DNA of 64,000 bases from CAYWQB01 sp964460785 (GTDB lineage Bacteria; Chlamydiota; Chlamydiia; Chlamydiales; CAYWQB01), in the NCBI GenBank assembly GCA_964460785.1, contig CAYWQB010000003.1:186001-250000 (forward strand). The letters run 5' to 3'. The notes under the pieces were generated by a model. That model had not been told where the DNA came from. It did no database searches and saw only the letters and a program-made list of their open reading frames with translations. The translations under genes were made by a program, and so were the position numbers. This document shows positions 1 through 8,331 of the stretch, one piece after another; the stretch's first letter is position 1; every line of letters begins with the position of its first letter.

Positions 1-7
1 ATATCCA

Positions 8-619
8 TCAATGAGATAGTTGGCCATCGAGCTCTTTTAGCTGTTTTCTAAAGGCTTGAAAGGCGTGCTGGCGGTGGGAGTATAGGTTTTTTTCTTCAAG
101 AGGCATTTCAGCAAATCGCTTGGAGCTATTTAATGGAGAAAAGAGCTTATCATAGCCAAACTCTGCATCACCCTTTTCGTCAATATGCACGCTCCCCTCG
201 CATCTTCCCTCTGCTATGAGCCATGTTCCCTCTTCAAGTAGGCAAGCAATGACACAGCAAAAGTAAGCAGGCGTGGATTGAAGGTTTTTATCCTGAAGGG
301 TCAACGCCAACTTGCTGCGGTTTTCAGCATCTGTGGCTTCTTCTCCTGCATAGCGGGCTGAGTATACACCAGGTGCACCCCCTAGTATTGGGACGACCAA
401 ACCAGAGTCGTCTGCCAGTGTAGGAAGACCAGTTTGTTTAAATAAGCTGTCTGCTTTGAGTTTAGCATTCTGCTCAAATGTCGTTCCCGTTTCCTCAGGA
501 AACGTCACAGATAGACCTGTCTCCTGAGGAAGAATGAACTCCATAGCTTCAGAGCTCGGCAGAAGAGAGAGAAACTCTCTTTTTTTATGCGGGTTGTTCG
601 TTGCTAGCAAAAAGCGCAT
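8..619 (-). CDS. rdgB: XTP/dITP diphosphatase (RdgB/HAM1 family)
   Basis: Nucleotide pool cleaning: hydrolyses XTP, ITP and dITP to monophosphates so that deaminated purines are not built into DNA or RNA. The 203-residue length is normal for the family. Visible family motifs are the N-terminal ATNNPHKKREF substrate loop, the DDSGL stretch followed by GGAPGVYSARYAG in the middle, FGYDKLF, and the C-terminal EEKNLYSHR block that closes over the base. It lies 12 bases downstream of greA on the same strand, so the two are probably co-transcribed. The start ATG at 619 puts the first motif residue at position 6, as usual. Family assignment is secure; substrate preference is inferred from the family. 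Confidence 0.95.
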   Translation of the reverse strand: MRFLLATNNPHKKREFLSLLPSSEAMEFILPQETGLSVTFPEETGTTFEQNAKLKADSLFKQTGLPTLADDSGLVVPILGGAPGVYSARYAGEEATDAENRSKLALTLQDKNLQSTPAYFCCVIACLLEEGTWLIAEGRCEGSVHIDEKGDAEFGYDKLFSPLNSSKRFAEMPLEEKNLYSHRQHAFQAFRKQLKELDGQLSH

Positions 620-631
620 GGGGAAAGAGCC

Positions 632-2797
632 CTAGCGTACTTTTGTAAAAAAGCTACCAATAGATTCGATCACACACTCTTGGTCTTGAACAACCACTTG
701 ATCACCAACCTTTTTATCCCAAAGCTCTTGAGCAATCTTTGACTGAGAAGAGATAATTTTCTCCTCTGGGTCTGTATCCCATGGGCCTAGAATAGTAAAG
801 CTTTCTGTAGAGCCATCAGCATTTTTGAGCGTTACGTAAGAGCCAATACCAACGGTAGAGGTAGAGACATCTTCTTCTGTAATCACTCTTGCTCGGTTGA
901 GTTGGCCAGAAAGTGTGCGCAACTCTGATTGGAGTCGAGATCGCTTCTCAAGAGCAAACTTATACTCGGAGTTTTCTCTAAGGTCTCCAAGAGCACGAGC
1001 AGCTTCAATCTCTTTTGCATTTTTAACCACTTCGACAGAGCCAATGTGCTCGATTTTTTCACGAATTTTGTCGTAAGCCTCTTGGGTCGTCCATAGAATT
1101 TCTTCTGCTTCTTCAGAAGCTTTACTGGAGGACTTTAGAGAAGGATGAACAACTTCTGCGAGAGAGTGAAGAACTTTGATGTCATGCTGTGGAAGAATGC
1201 GGCACTTAGAGACAAGAAGCATAAACTCTTTAGTGTACTCTAAGGAAGCAGATTTCAAAATCTCCCGAACAAGCTGGAAGCGCTTGTGAGAAAGAGTTTG
1301 CAGCATGCGTTTTGTAAGCTCTCTATGCTCGACAGATTCTCCAAGGGCACTCAAAAGAATCAAAAAGGACTCAAAAAATGCAGCTTTTCCCTCTTCATCA
1401 GCTTGAGGAAGAGTGTCATCATTAAGGATGCGCTGAAAGTACCAAACAAATGCATTCGGAAAGGAGGTTGGATTTGCGCGTAGTGAGCGAACTTCTGCAG
1501 AAAAGGTTGCTTTATGGTCTGAGTCAAGTAGCTCTTTAAGTAAGTAATCTCGCAGAGCATTTTGCTGAAGAACAAAGAAGAGATCGGAGAAGATTTTTCC
1601 CCAGTCTTCCCTATGTCTTTGAATAAGAATAAGCATTCTCTTTTTGAACGCAGCAATGTGAATGCTCTCTAGGAGAGAAATGATTTTTTCTTTAGGGAGC
1701 TCTTGAACAAACTCTTCGATTGGAGCTTGTAGGGAATCAGGGAAATAATCGTGTAGAAGGAGACGTGTTTGGAAGTTCTGTGCTAGTTGAAGGTCAGAGC
1801 TTGATAGAGTTTCAAGAAGCTTTTCCTTTAGAAGGTCCTTAGATTCTTCATTTTTAAGAATTTCTGGAAAATCTCTAAGGAAGCTATAAACCGTGAGTAG
1901 AAGGTTCGATGTGCTTAGCTTTTTCTTCAGAGCAGTTAAGAAGCGATCGTTATGAGAAAGGGCTTGTTCTCTAAGAGCAAACGGTTCTTTTACACTGGAA
2001 GGAGCTGCGATTTTTGTATCTTTTTTGGCCTTGTTACGTGTGTTTTGCCACCATTTAGACCATTCGTCTTCAGGAATCACAAGTTCACAAAGTTCTTCTT
2101 TGATTTCTGCTGCTGTTTTTGGGCCTAAATCGTGCAGTAGCATGTGAAGAACAATCAGAGGTTCTTTTTTAGCGAGGGCCTCTAGGGCTTCTGGATTACC
2201 AAAGCGGCGAGAAAGGAAGTGATCACTTGGCAGAGAAACAAGAACATTGAATGCATTTTCGAATGACATGTACTTTTTGCCTTGTACATAGTCAAATTCA
2301 ATCACAAGTTCTTCACGTACAAGAGAAATATCAATAATTTCTCCGACGCCCCATCCTCCATCATGGAAAACGAACTTTCCTTTATCCATATGGTTTAGGA
2401 GCTCAAAGTTTGTAATGGCTCCTTGAAAGTTTTCTCGGCTGCGTAGGCCAACAAGGCGAATTTTTTCATTGAAATAGGTGTGATCTCCATAGCGCTCTTG
2501 CAAAATAGAGTAAGCAACATCAGCTAAGCGGTCAGAATTAGAGTTCTGAATATCCATGATCAGCCGAAGAACATGATAAGCCTGCTCTTTATCCTCAATG
2601 CTTTGCCAAAGAGGTAGAGCCGTTTCAATGTAGGGGCCAAATGTTTTAGAAAGCTTGGAGTTTTTCAAGTCCTCCAGAATTTGAAGTAACTCTTCAACAT
2701 CCACCTGATCACTGGTGCAATATTCTTCCCAGAGTTGAGTAAACCCCGATAAGTCCTTGTTTTCTAGGTGGTTCTTAAAATCCTGAAGATAACTCAT
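632..2797 (-). CDS. greA: Transcription elongation factor GreA with long N-terminal extension
   Basis: A 721-residue protein whose last ~155 residues form a GreA domain: a coiled coil with the acidic tip GDLRENSEY at about residues 604-612 (the residues that reach the RNA polymerase active site and trigger cleavage of backtracked RNA) and a C-terminal FKBP-like domain ending near VGDQVVVQDQECVIES. Ordinary GreA is ~158 residues. The first ~560 residues are helical with no enzyme motif I recognise. Chlamydial GreA proteins are known to be of this long form. An AAAGGT element precedes the ATG at 2797. Its promoter should lie in the 189-base divergent gap shared with the gene at 2987. What the N-terminal part does is unknown. 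Confidence 0.93.
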   Translation of the reverse strand: MSYLQDFKNHLENKDLSGFTQLWEEYCTSDQVDVEELLQILEDLKNSKLSKTFGPYIETALPLWQSIEDKEQAYHVLRLIMDIQNSNSDRLADVAYSILQERYGDHTYFNEKIRLVGLRSRENFQGAITNFELLNHMDKGKFVFHDGGWGVGEIIDISLVREELVIEFDYVQGKKYMSFENAFNVLVSLPSDHFLSRRFGNPEALEALAKKEPLIVLHMLLHDLGPKTAAEIKEELCELVIPEDEWSKWWQNTRNKAKKDTKIAAPSSVKEPFALREQALSHNDRFLTALKKKLSTSNLLLTVYSFLRDFPEILKNEESKDLLKEKLLETLSSSDLQLAQNFQTRLLLHDYFPDSLQAPIEEFVQELPKEKIISLLESIHIAAFKKRMLILIQRHREDWGKIFSDLFFVLQQNALRDYLLKELLDSDHKATFSAEVRSLRANPTSFPNAFVWYFQRILNDDTLPQADEEGKAAFFESFLILLSALGESVEHRELTKRMLQTLSHKRFQLVREILKSASLEYTKEFMLLVSKCRILPQHDIKVLHSLAEVVHPSLKSSSKASEEAEEILWTTQEAYDKIREKIEHIGSVEVVKNAKEIEAARALGDLRENSEYKFALEKRSRLQSELRTLSGQLNRARVITEEDVSTSTVGIGSYVTLKNADGSTESFTILGPWDTDPEEKIISSQSKIAQELWDKKVGDQVVVQDQECVIESIGSFFTKVR

Positions 2798-2925
2798 AGT
2801 GACCTTTGTTGAACTAGCAGGTTAAATATAAAAAATACTCTCTAAGAGACTATCAGTAAGAAGAATAAAAAACCAACGGAAAGATCTCCCCTGACTTTTA
2901 TTTGAAAAAAATATTTACATAAACT

Positions 2926-2953
2926 TTGCGGCATTTCATGAATGGTGTATAAT
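2926..2953 (+). promoter_or_regulatory. Probable sigma-70-class promoter for the 2987 gene
   Basis: TTGCGG at 2926-2931, a 16-base spacer, and a perfect TATAAT at 2948-2953 lie in the divergent gap after greA. The expected start of transcription is about 2960, giving a ~27-base leader before the ATG at 2987. The -35 match is weak (TTG only), so the call rests mainly on the perfect -10. Confidence 0.5.
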
Positions 2954-2986
2954 CAACTTGGGAGAGTTTACTAAAGAGAGGCGATT

Positions 2987-3433
2987 ATGAGTGAGCGTAG
3001 TCCGGAAGAGTTAATGGAAGAAGCTAGGGAAGGGTTGGGCTCAATATATGAGGCAACTTTGAGGATTTTTGAGGTTCCTTATGATGAAAAAACTAAAAAG
3101 CCCTTGCCGCGTGAGCAGCCTATGACCAAGGATGAGCAAGAGCGAATTTTAGAGCGAGTCAATAAGCGGATTAAAAGCTTACAAAAGACAACCGATAGTA
3201 TTCGCACAGAGTTAAATATGTCTCAAGATGAGGTAAAACATTTTCTGGAAAATCCAGATAATTTTACCCCAGAGCAATGGGAAATTCTCCAAACAATGCG
3301 CTCTCAACTTCAATCCTATAGGCAGCAAGTCTTAGAAACTCTAGGAATCACAGGAAGTGGTAAAGTTCCCGTGGCGAAAAAGAAGCCAAGCGTGAAGAAG
3401 AAGTTCAAGCGCTCTAAGTGGCTTCAAGGCTAG
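2987..3433 (+). CDS. Small conserved chlamydial protein between greA and nqrA
   Basis: 148 residues, strongly charged and predicted largely alpha-helical, with a basic, lysine-rich tail (VAKKKPSVKKKFKRSKW) that could contact nucleic acid or membrane. No enzyme motif, signal peptide or membrane segment is seen. The ATG at 2987 has the purine-rich AGAGAGGCG upstream. Its place between greA and nqrA matches a hypothetical gene of similar size at that position in Chlamydia (CT635 in C. trachomatis, from memory), so it is probably a lineage-conserved gene. Function is unknown; the helical body and basic tail would suit an adaptor or nucleic-acid-associated protein, but that is speculation. Confidence 0.8.
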   Translation: MSERSPEELMEEAREGLGSIYEATLRIFEVPYDEKTKKPLPREQPMTKDEQERILERVNKRIKSLQKTTDSIRTELNMSQDEVKHFLENPDNFTPEQWEILQTMRSQLQSYRQQVLETLGITGSGKVPVAKKKPSVKKKFKRSKWLQG

Positions 3434-3503
3434 GTTTTTTCTTTTTTCTTTTTGCTTTCCTGCATATAAGCTAGAGACAATAGTTTAATATGTAGGGTGC
3501 TTT

Positions 3504-4859
3504 ATGGTTTCACTGAAAATAGATCGAGGGCTTGATATTCCTATTGCTGGTAAGCCTAGTGGAGAGGTTCAGTCTCTGCCTATTCGAGCAGGACTGTTTG
3601 GCTGTGACTTGAAACCTTTCAGTTCTATGCTGAAACTGAAGTTGCTTAAAAAGCCAGGGGACCGTGTTCAAATTGGAGAACCCTTAGTTGCTGACAAAGA
3701 TCACTCAGAACGTGTCTTTATTTCTCCCGCCTCAGGCACGGTGAAGGAGGTCATTCGGGGGCTTAAGCGTCGCATTGAAACCGTAGTGATTGAAAAAGAT
3801 GATCAAGAAGAAAGCTTAGCTCTAGAGAGAGTTTCTGTGGACTCTTCTTCACGAGAAGAGTTGATTCAGCGTATGTCTGAAGCAGGTCTTTTTGCAAAAG
3901 TTCGTCGTCGTCCGTTTAACGTGTTGGCTTGCAGTCATGAAGAGCCGAAACAGATCTTTGTACAAGCTGTTGAAAAAGCGCCATTTGTTCCCTCTCCACA
4001 CCTGCAAATTCAAGGATATGAAGAGTCTTGGAAAAGAGGCCTGAATGCTTTAAAAAAGCTGACTTCAGGACACGTGCATGTCGTCCATGCTCATGGCGAG
4101 AAGTGGGAGTCTGTAGAAGGGGTTAAGTTGCATACTGTTTCAGGCCCTTACCCTGCTAGTAATCCATCGGTACATATTCATCACATAGCGCCTATCCAAT
4201 CTGCAGAGGATATCACCTGGACTCTTCGAGCGGCAGATGTAGTGACTTTGGGTGAAGCCTTAGAGGGGCGTTTTCACCTGCGTCGTATTATTGGAATTGG
4301 TGGAGAAGGGTTCCACGAGGAGCGTCGAGGGTTCTATGCTGTGCGTGTGGGGCAGTCTCTAGCAGATATTATGGCAAATAGAAACTCTGAAGAAGAGATT
4401 CGTCTCATTTCTGGTGATGTGCTAAATGGGACAGAGGAGACCGCAAAGGGCTTTTTGGGTACGGATCACTATTGTATTTCAGCTCTCAAAGAGAATGAGC
4501 ATAGAGAAATGTTCCACTTCTTCCGCTTAGGGTGGAAGAAGTTTAGCGCTTCAAAAGTCTACCTTTCTGGGGTGGCTAAAACAAAGAAGTCGTTTTCTTT
4601 TACTACAAGCCAACATGGTGAAGAGCGAGCTTTTGTAGATGGAGCCGTGTATGATCGATTTATGCCTATGCGCTTGCCCACTATGCTTCTGGTAAAAGCG
4701 ATGATTGCAAGAGATTTTGAGTCTGCAGAGCAGCTTGGACTTCTTGAAGTAGCTCCTGAAGACTTTGCCTTGCCAACATTTGTTTGCCCCTCAAAAATTG
4801 AGATGGCAACCATCATGGAGCAAGGAATCGAGGATTATGCAAAAGAAGTACTAGGATAG
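3504..4859 (+). CDS. nqrA: Na+-translocating NADH:quinone reductase subunit A
   Basis: 451 residues, the usual NqrA length. NqrA is the peripheral cytoplasmic subunit that carries the quinone site of the Na+-NQR respiratory pump. Visible are the N-terminal GLDIPIAGKPSGE block, the lipoyl-like barrel segment (KKPGDRVQIGEPLVADK, then SPASGTVKEVIRG) and the late MPMRLPTMLLVKAMIARDFE and LCEVAPEDFAL-like region, all typical of NqrA. The other subunits are not in this window, which matches chlamydial genomes where nqrA is separate from nqrBCDE. The next gene starts 7 bases after the stop. A candidate promoter in the 70-base gap upstream (TTGCTT with a TATAAG- or GACAAT-like -10) is too weak to call. 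Confidence 0.95.
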   Translation: MVSLKIDRGLDIPIAGKPSGEVQSLPIRAGLFGCDLKPFSSMLKLKLLKKPGDRVQIGEPLVADKDHSERVFISPASGTVKEVIRGLKRRIETVVIEKDDQEESLALERVSVDSSSREELIQRMSEAGLFAKVRRRPFNVLACSHEEPKQIFVQAVEKAPFVPSPHLQIQGYEESWKRGLNALKKLTSGHVHVVHAHGEKWESVEGVKLHTVSGPYPASNPSVHIHHIAPIQSAEDITWTLRAADVVTLGEALEGRFHLRRIIGIGGEGFHEERRGFYAVRVGQSLADIMANRNSEEEIRLISGDVLNGTEETAKGFLGTDHYCISALKENEHREMFHFFRLGWKKFSASKVYLSGVAKTKKSFSFTTSQHGEERAFVDGAVYDRFMPMRLPTMLLVKAMIARDFESAEQLGLLEVAPEDFALPTFVCPSKIEMATIMEQGIEDYAKEVLG

Positions 4860-4866
4860 GTGATTT

Positions 4867-6591
4867 ATGGAGGGGGTTCAGGTTGGTGCTTTGGGGTATG
4901 CCCTTAGTACCCAATATCAAAAGCATCGATCGAATCTGGCGCAGTCCCTTTCTCGTCTAGCATCGGGAAGTCGCTTAGACCTTCCCAATCGCAACCCTGC
5001 AGATCAGGGAATTGCATCAAAGATGCTTGCGGAGATCCGAGGGCAAGAGGCAGGCTTACAGAACTTACAAGTTGGTATCAATGTACTCAACACGGGTGGA
5101 GTATATATGAATCAACTGTCAGACATTCTCATGCGAATGACTGAACTTGCAGGAGCTGCGTCCGTGCAACCTTTGGATGGAAATACTCTTCCCTCTGAAA
5201 CTTCGCCCTCCTTGACGAACCTGAATATTGAATACCAGTCTCTGTTGCGAGAGTATCGCTCCATTACTCGAAATTCCTCTTTTCAAGAAGTTTCCCTTGT
5301 GGGGCAAGAGCCCATTCTCTCCTTTGATGAAAGTGAAGGGAAAATGCAGTTTTGGACGGCTTCAGGAGGAAATCGTAGAACGCTGAGCTCGGACCTATCC
5401 TCAGATGCTGTAGATGTAAATGGCAATGAACTGCTTTTTGATGCTTCTCGCTCTTATACGATGAGTCATGATGGTAAATACCTGTACTATATTGGAGGAA
5501 GCGGAGCTGCAGGGTATGACCTTCGACGTCTTAACGTGAGTAGCGGGGGAATCGATTTAATCTTGGGAGGGGCCGCTTTATCGGTGGATGAAGGGTCTGA
5601 AATTCGAGTCAACACCCAGGGAGATGTTTATGTAACGGGTGTTCTTGGTGGTGCAGGACGCTCACTTTATGAAACCTCTGCAGGAGATGACTTTGCAACG
5701 GTCAGCCAAGTCGGTTCGTTTTCTGACTTAGTGGGTAACTCCTTTGCTGTTTATGATAGCCAATTGACTTACTGGAATGGGACCAATGTAATCGAACACA
5801 ATATGATCACGGATGTGCAGACTGCTTCAGGGGGATCTCCAGGAGCAATCACCGGTGGAGCAGTGAAAACATCAGAAATGAGTTTTTCATACTCAGGAAA
5901 GTTACTTGCAGATGGGAATGATACAAATACAGATCAGATACGAGTCTATGATCATGCCTTAGGACAGGCCTCAACTTTAACTTTGACTGGGCAAACGATT
6001 GAAAACCTCACATTTAATTCTGATGGAGACCGGATCTATTATGTAGATACATCAAGTCGTAGTATTCGCTATGTCTCTGTTTCTCAGGATCAAGAGGGGC
6101 AAGTTGCTCTCGAAGAGGGAAGCGAAATTATCTATCAAGCAAAACAAGCGGATGACCTAACAGGCCTGTCTCTTGGTGGAGCTGGTGCTTTTATGCATGG
6201 AAAAATGGCTACAGGGCTTGATGCGAACAACCTCTTTCACTACACGATGGCTGATGCCAGGCTTTGGAAAATGGGGCTATTAGACTCGGATATTTCGACA
6301 CAAAATCAAGCATCTGCAGCTTTAGAAGACCTGAAATCTGCCATGAATCTCTTTAATCAGCAAAGAACGGTTTTATCTACAGGGGCTTTGCGTATGCAGA
6401 TGCAGGTGGAAACGCAAAGATCTTCTCTCTCCTATATGGAAGCTGCAGAATCACGTTTGCGTGACATAGATATTGCGAAAGAAACAATAGAAGTAGCAGA
6501 GTTGCAGATGAAGACGCAAGCAGCCATGGCTGTCTTGGGACAGTTCCCAAGTTTGCTACAAAGTGCTGCGCGCTTACTGATGCCAAGTTAG
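4867..6591 (+). CDS. Flagellin-like protein with beta-propeller-like central insert
   Basis: 574 residues. Residues ~5-140 resemble the flagellin D0/D1 N-terminus: a helix with SQSLSRLASGSRLD, then NPADQGIASKMLAEIRGQE, GINVLNTGG, and DILMRMTELAG, followed by a second helix ending in NSSFQEVSLVG. The last ~110 residues resemble the flagellin C-terminus: NQQRTVLSTGALRMQMQ, then AAESRLRDIDIAKET (about 524-538) and a heptad-rich end LLQSAARLL. Between them (~150-455) are repeated strand-turn units with DGKYLYYIGG, TQGDVYVTG, SDGDRIYYVD, resembling TolB/YncE-type propeller blades in place of flagellin D2/D3. No signal peptide, as expected for a type III-exported filament protein. It sits 7 bases after nqrA and is followed directly by a helical 183-residue gene. 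No flagellar basal-body gene is nearby. It could be a true flagellin, an injectisome-exported filament or surface protein, or a repurposed paralogue. Confidence 0.8.
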   Translation: MEGVQVGALGYALSTQYQKHRSNLAQSLSRLASGSRLDLPNRNPADQGIASKMLAEIRGQEAGLQNLQVGINVLNTGGVYMNQLSDILMRMTELAGAASVQPLDGNTLPSETSPSLTNLNIEYQSLLREYRSITRNSSFQEVSLVGQEPILSFDESEGKMQFWTASGGNRRTLSSDLSSDAVDVNGNELLFDASRSYTMSHDGKYLYYIGGSGAAGYDLRRLNVSSGGIDLILGGAALSVDEGSEIRVNTQGDVYVTGVLGGAGRSLYETSAGDDFATVSQVGSFSDLVGNSFAVYDSQLTYWNGTNVIEHNMITDVQTASGGSPGAITGGAVKTSEMSFSYSGKLLADGNDTNTDQIRVYDHALGQASTLTLTGQTIENLTFNSDGDRIYYVDTSSRSIRYVSVSQDQEGQVALEEGSEIIYQAKQADDLTGLSLGGAGAFMHGKMATGLDANNLFHYTMADARLWKMGLLDSDISTQNQASAALEDLKSAMNLFNQQRTVLSTGALRMQMQVETQRSSLSYMEAAESRLRDIDIAKETIEVAELQMKTQAAMAVLGQFPSLLQSAARLLMPS

Positions 6592-6600
6592 GAGGAAATG

Positions 6601-7149
6601 ATGGCTAGTGATCCTAAACAACGCCAAGGGCAGGCTGATGAAGAAGCTGTTGCTAAGCGCTTGCAAAAGTCTTTGGATTTGATTGGCCGAAGACAGCCAC
6701 AGAATAAAGAGGGTCTGAGCCAAACATTTACAAGTGAGCTAGCTCAAAGCACAGAGGCAGCACTTGCTCTCTGTGAAAGAGCAATGGAGGATTTATCTTC
6801 TTCCTATATACAGTTTCTTTCTGATTTCAAAGAAGAGTCGGATGCATTGCGTGCGCTTTCTTTACTAGACAAGGCTGAAGAGACATGGCGCAAAGGCGCT
6901 GAAGTGATCCAGCGGTATGATGCAGATGGTGGAGAAGTTCTTTTTTTGAAAAAGATGCGCTCAATGGCAGCAGAGGTTTTAGAAGCAAAGTTTGAACAGC
7001 TCAAAAGTATGCAAGCTCCCAGTGATCAGCAACAAGCTTTGTGCCTGGGTATTCTGGGTGTTTTAGATCTTATGCTCGAAGAACTAGGGCAAGAGCCAAA
7101 TTCTGCCGAGAGAGAAAGAGTTAAAAAGCTCGCAACGCGCTATAAGTAA
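6601..7149 (+). CDS. Helical protein of unknown function downstream of the flagellin-like gene
   Basis: About 182 residues, acidic and almost entirely helical, with no cysteine-metal motif, signal peptide or membrane segment. Two adjacent ATGs (6598 and 6601) are available; the GGAGG at 6591-6595 is 5 bases from the second but only 2 from the first, so 6601 is preferred. The ribosome site overlaps the stop codon of the flagellin-like gene, indicating translational coupling. Size, charge, helicity and position would suit a dedicated export chaperone or stability factor for the upstream protein, but I see no specific similarity to FliS or other known chaperones. Its stop codon directly abuts the stop codon of hemB on the other strand. 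Confidence 0.75.
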   Translation: MASDPKQRQGQADEEAVAKRLQKSLDLIGRRQPQNKEGLSQTFTSELAQSTEAALALCERAMEDLSSSYIQFLSDFKEESDALRALSLLDKAEETWRKGAEVIQRYDADGGEVLFLKKMRSMAAEVLEAKFEQLKSMQAPSDQQQALCLGILGVLDLMLEELGQEPNSAERERVKKLATRYK

Positions 7150-8172
7150 TTATAGGTTCTGGCAGATTCGTTTTGCTCCATAGCTGACAAGAATATCAGC
7201 TCCAGCACGCTTGATAGATAAAAGACTTTCTTTCAGAATTTCTTCTCCATCTAGCCAGCCTAGTTGGTCTGCAGCCCAAATCATGGCGTACTCTCCACTC
7301 ACTTGATAGGCTGCAATAGGTAGCTGTGTTTGCTGTCTAATTTGGTAAATAATATCTAGATAACTCATGGCTGGCTTGACCATTAAAATATCTGCTCCCT
7401 CAGACTCATCGAGCTGAGCTTCTAGGAGAGCTTCTCTTTGATTCGCGGGGTTGAGCTGATATCCTTTTTTGTCTCCACTTTTGGGAGCTGAGCCTAAGGC
7501 ATCGCGGAAGGGGCCGTAAAATTTTGAGGCATACTTAGCGGTGTATGCTAAAATGCCGACTTCTGTGAAGTCTTTGGCATCAAGCAGGTGCCGTAGATAA
7601 CCCACCCGGCCATCCATCATATCGGAGGGGGCGATTAGGTCTGCTCCAGCTTCCGCAAGAGATAAAGACATTTTACCTAACGCGACTAGAGAGGAGTCAT
7701 TGTCCACTTGTCCATCTTCTCGAAGAAGACCATCATGTCCATGCGAGGTAAAGGGGTCCAAGGCTACATCTGCACATACAAGCATCTCCGGAAAGTGTTT
7801 TTTTATTTCAGAGACAGATCTCTGGAGAAGCCCATTGGGATTCCATGCTTCTTTGCCCTGTTCACACTTTACTTCTGGAGGATTCACAGAAAAAAGAAGA
7901 ATGCCTTGAATGCCCAAATGAAGGAGTCGCTCTACCTCTTTTAGCGTGAGGTCTATACTTAGACGTTCTACATGAGGAAGGCTAGAAATTGTCGACCGCT
8001 GGTTTTGTCCACCTATGACGAAGTGGGGCTGAATAAAATCCGAAGCTTGTAAAAAGGTTTCTTCGATGAGATTTCTTATTGCCGGGTGTTGGCGATTCCG
8101 GCGCGGCCTGCGATGTAAAAAAGGTGAAAGTTGTTGGCTTGTATGTGGAGTAGAGGCTGTAAAGGAAACCAT
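7150..8172 (-). CDS. hemB: Delta-aminolevulinic acid dehydratase (porphobilinogen synthase)
   Basis: Condenses two 5-aminolevulinates to porphobilinogen in heme synthesis. Family signatures are RRPRRNRQHPAIRNL near the N-terminus, DVALDPFTSHGHDG, the substrate Schiff-base region PSDMMDGRVG with IL.YTAKYASKFYGPFRDA, and the second catalytic lysine in ILMVKPAMSYLDII. The reading frame stays open to 8301, but those first 43 residues do not look like HemB and would leave no gap before the divergent thyX; starting at the ATG at 8172 gives 340 residues, close to the family length. The metal site reads CADVALDPFTSHGHDG without the three-cysteine zinc set, suggesting a magnesium-type enzyme. In Chlamydia hemB is a neighbour of nqrA, as here apart from two inserted genes. 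Confidence 0.93.
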   Translation of the reverse strand: MVSFTASTPHTSQQLSPFLHRRPRRNRQHPAIRNLIEETFLQASDFIQPHFVIGGQNQRSTISSLPHVERLSIDLTLKEVERLLHLGIQGILLFSVNPPEVKCEQGKEAWNPNGLLQRSVSEIKKHFPEMLVCADVALDPFTSHGHDGLLREDGQVDNDSSLVALGKMSLSLAEAGADLIAPSDMMDGRVGYLRHLLDAKDFTEVGILAYTAKYASKFYGPFRDALGSAPKSGDKKGYQLNPANQREALLEAQLDESEGADILMVKPAMSYLDIIYQIRQQTQLPIAAYQVSGEYAMIWAADQLGWLDGEEILKESLLSIKRAGADILVSYGAKRICQNL

Positions 8173-8331
8173 CTTATTCTCTAAAAGTTTAGTATGAGAA
8201 AGTAGAATAGTGACATGATTGTTACTCGGAATCAACAAATTTTCTTCACTTTTCCACCTTTGATTTATTGTTGTAAGGGGGCATAATCCGGCTTTTTCCA
8301 TGTGGAATATTACGAAAAGGGGCGCTTACCA

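Noticed and set aside
8173..8301. 43-codon N-terminal extension of hemB
   Set aside because: Not HemB-like, and would consume the whole divergent promoter gap with thyX; ATG 8172 gives the normal length.
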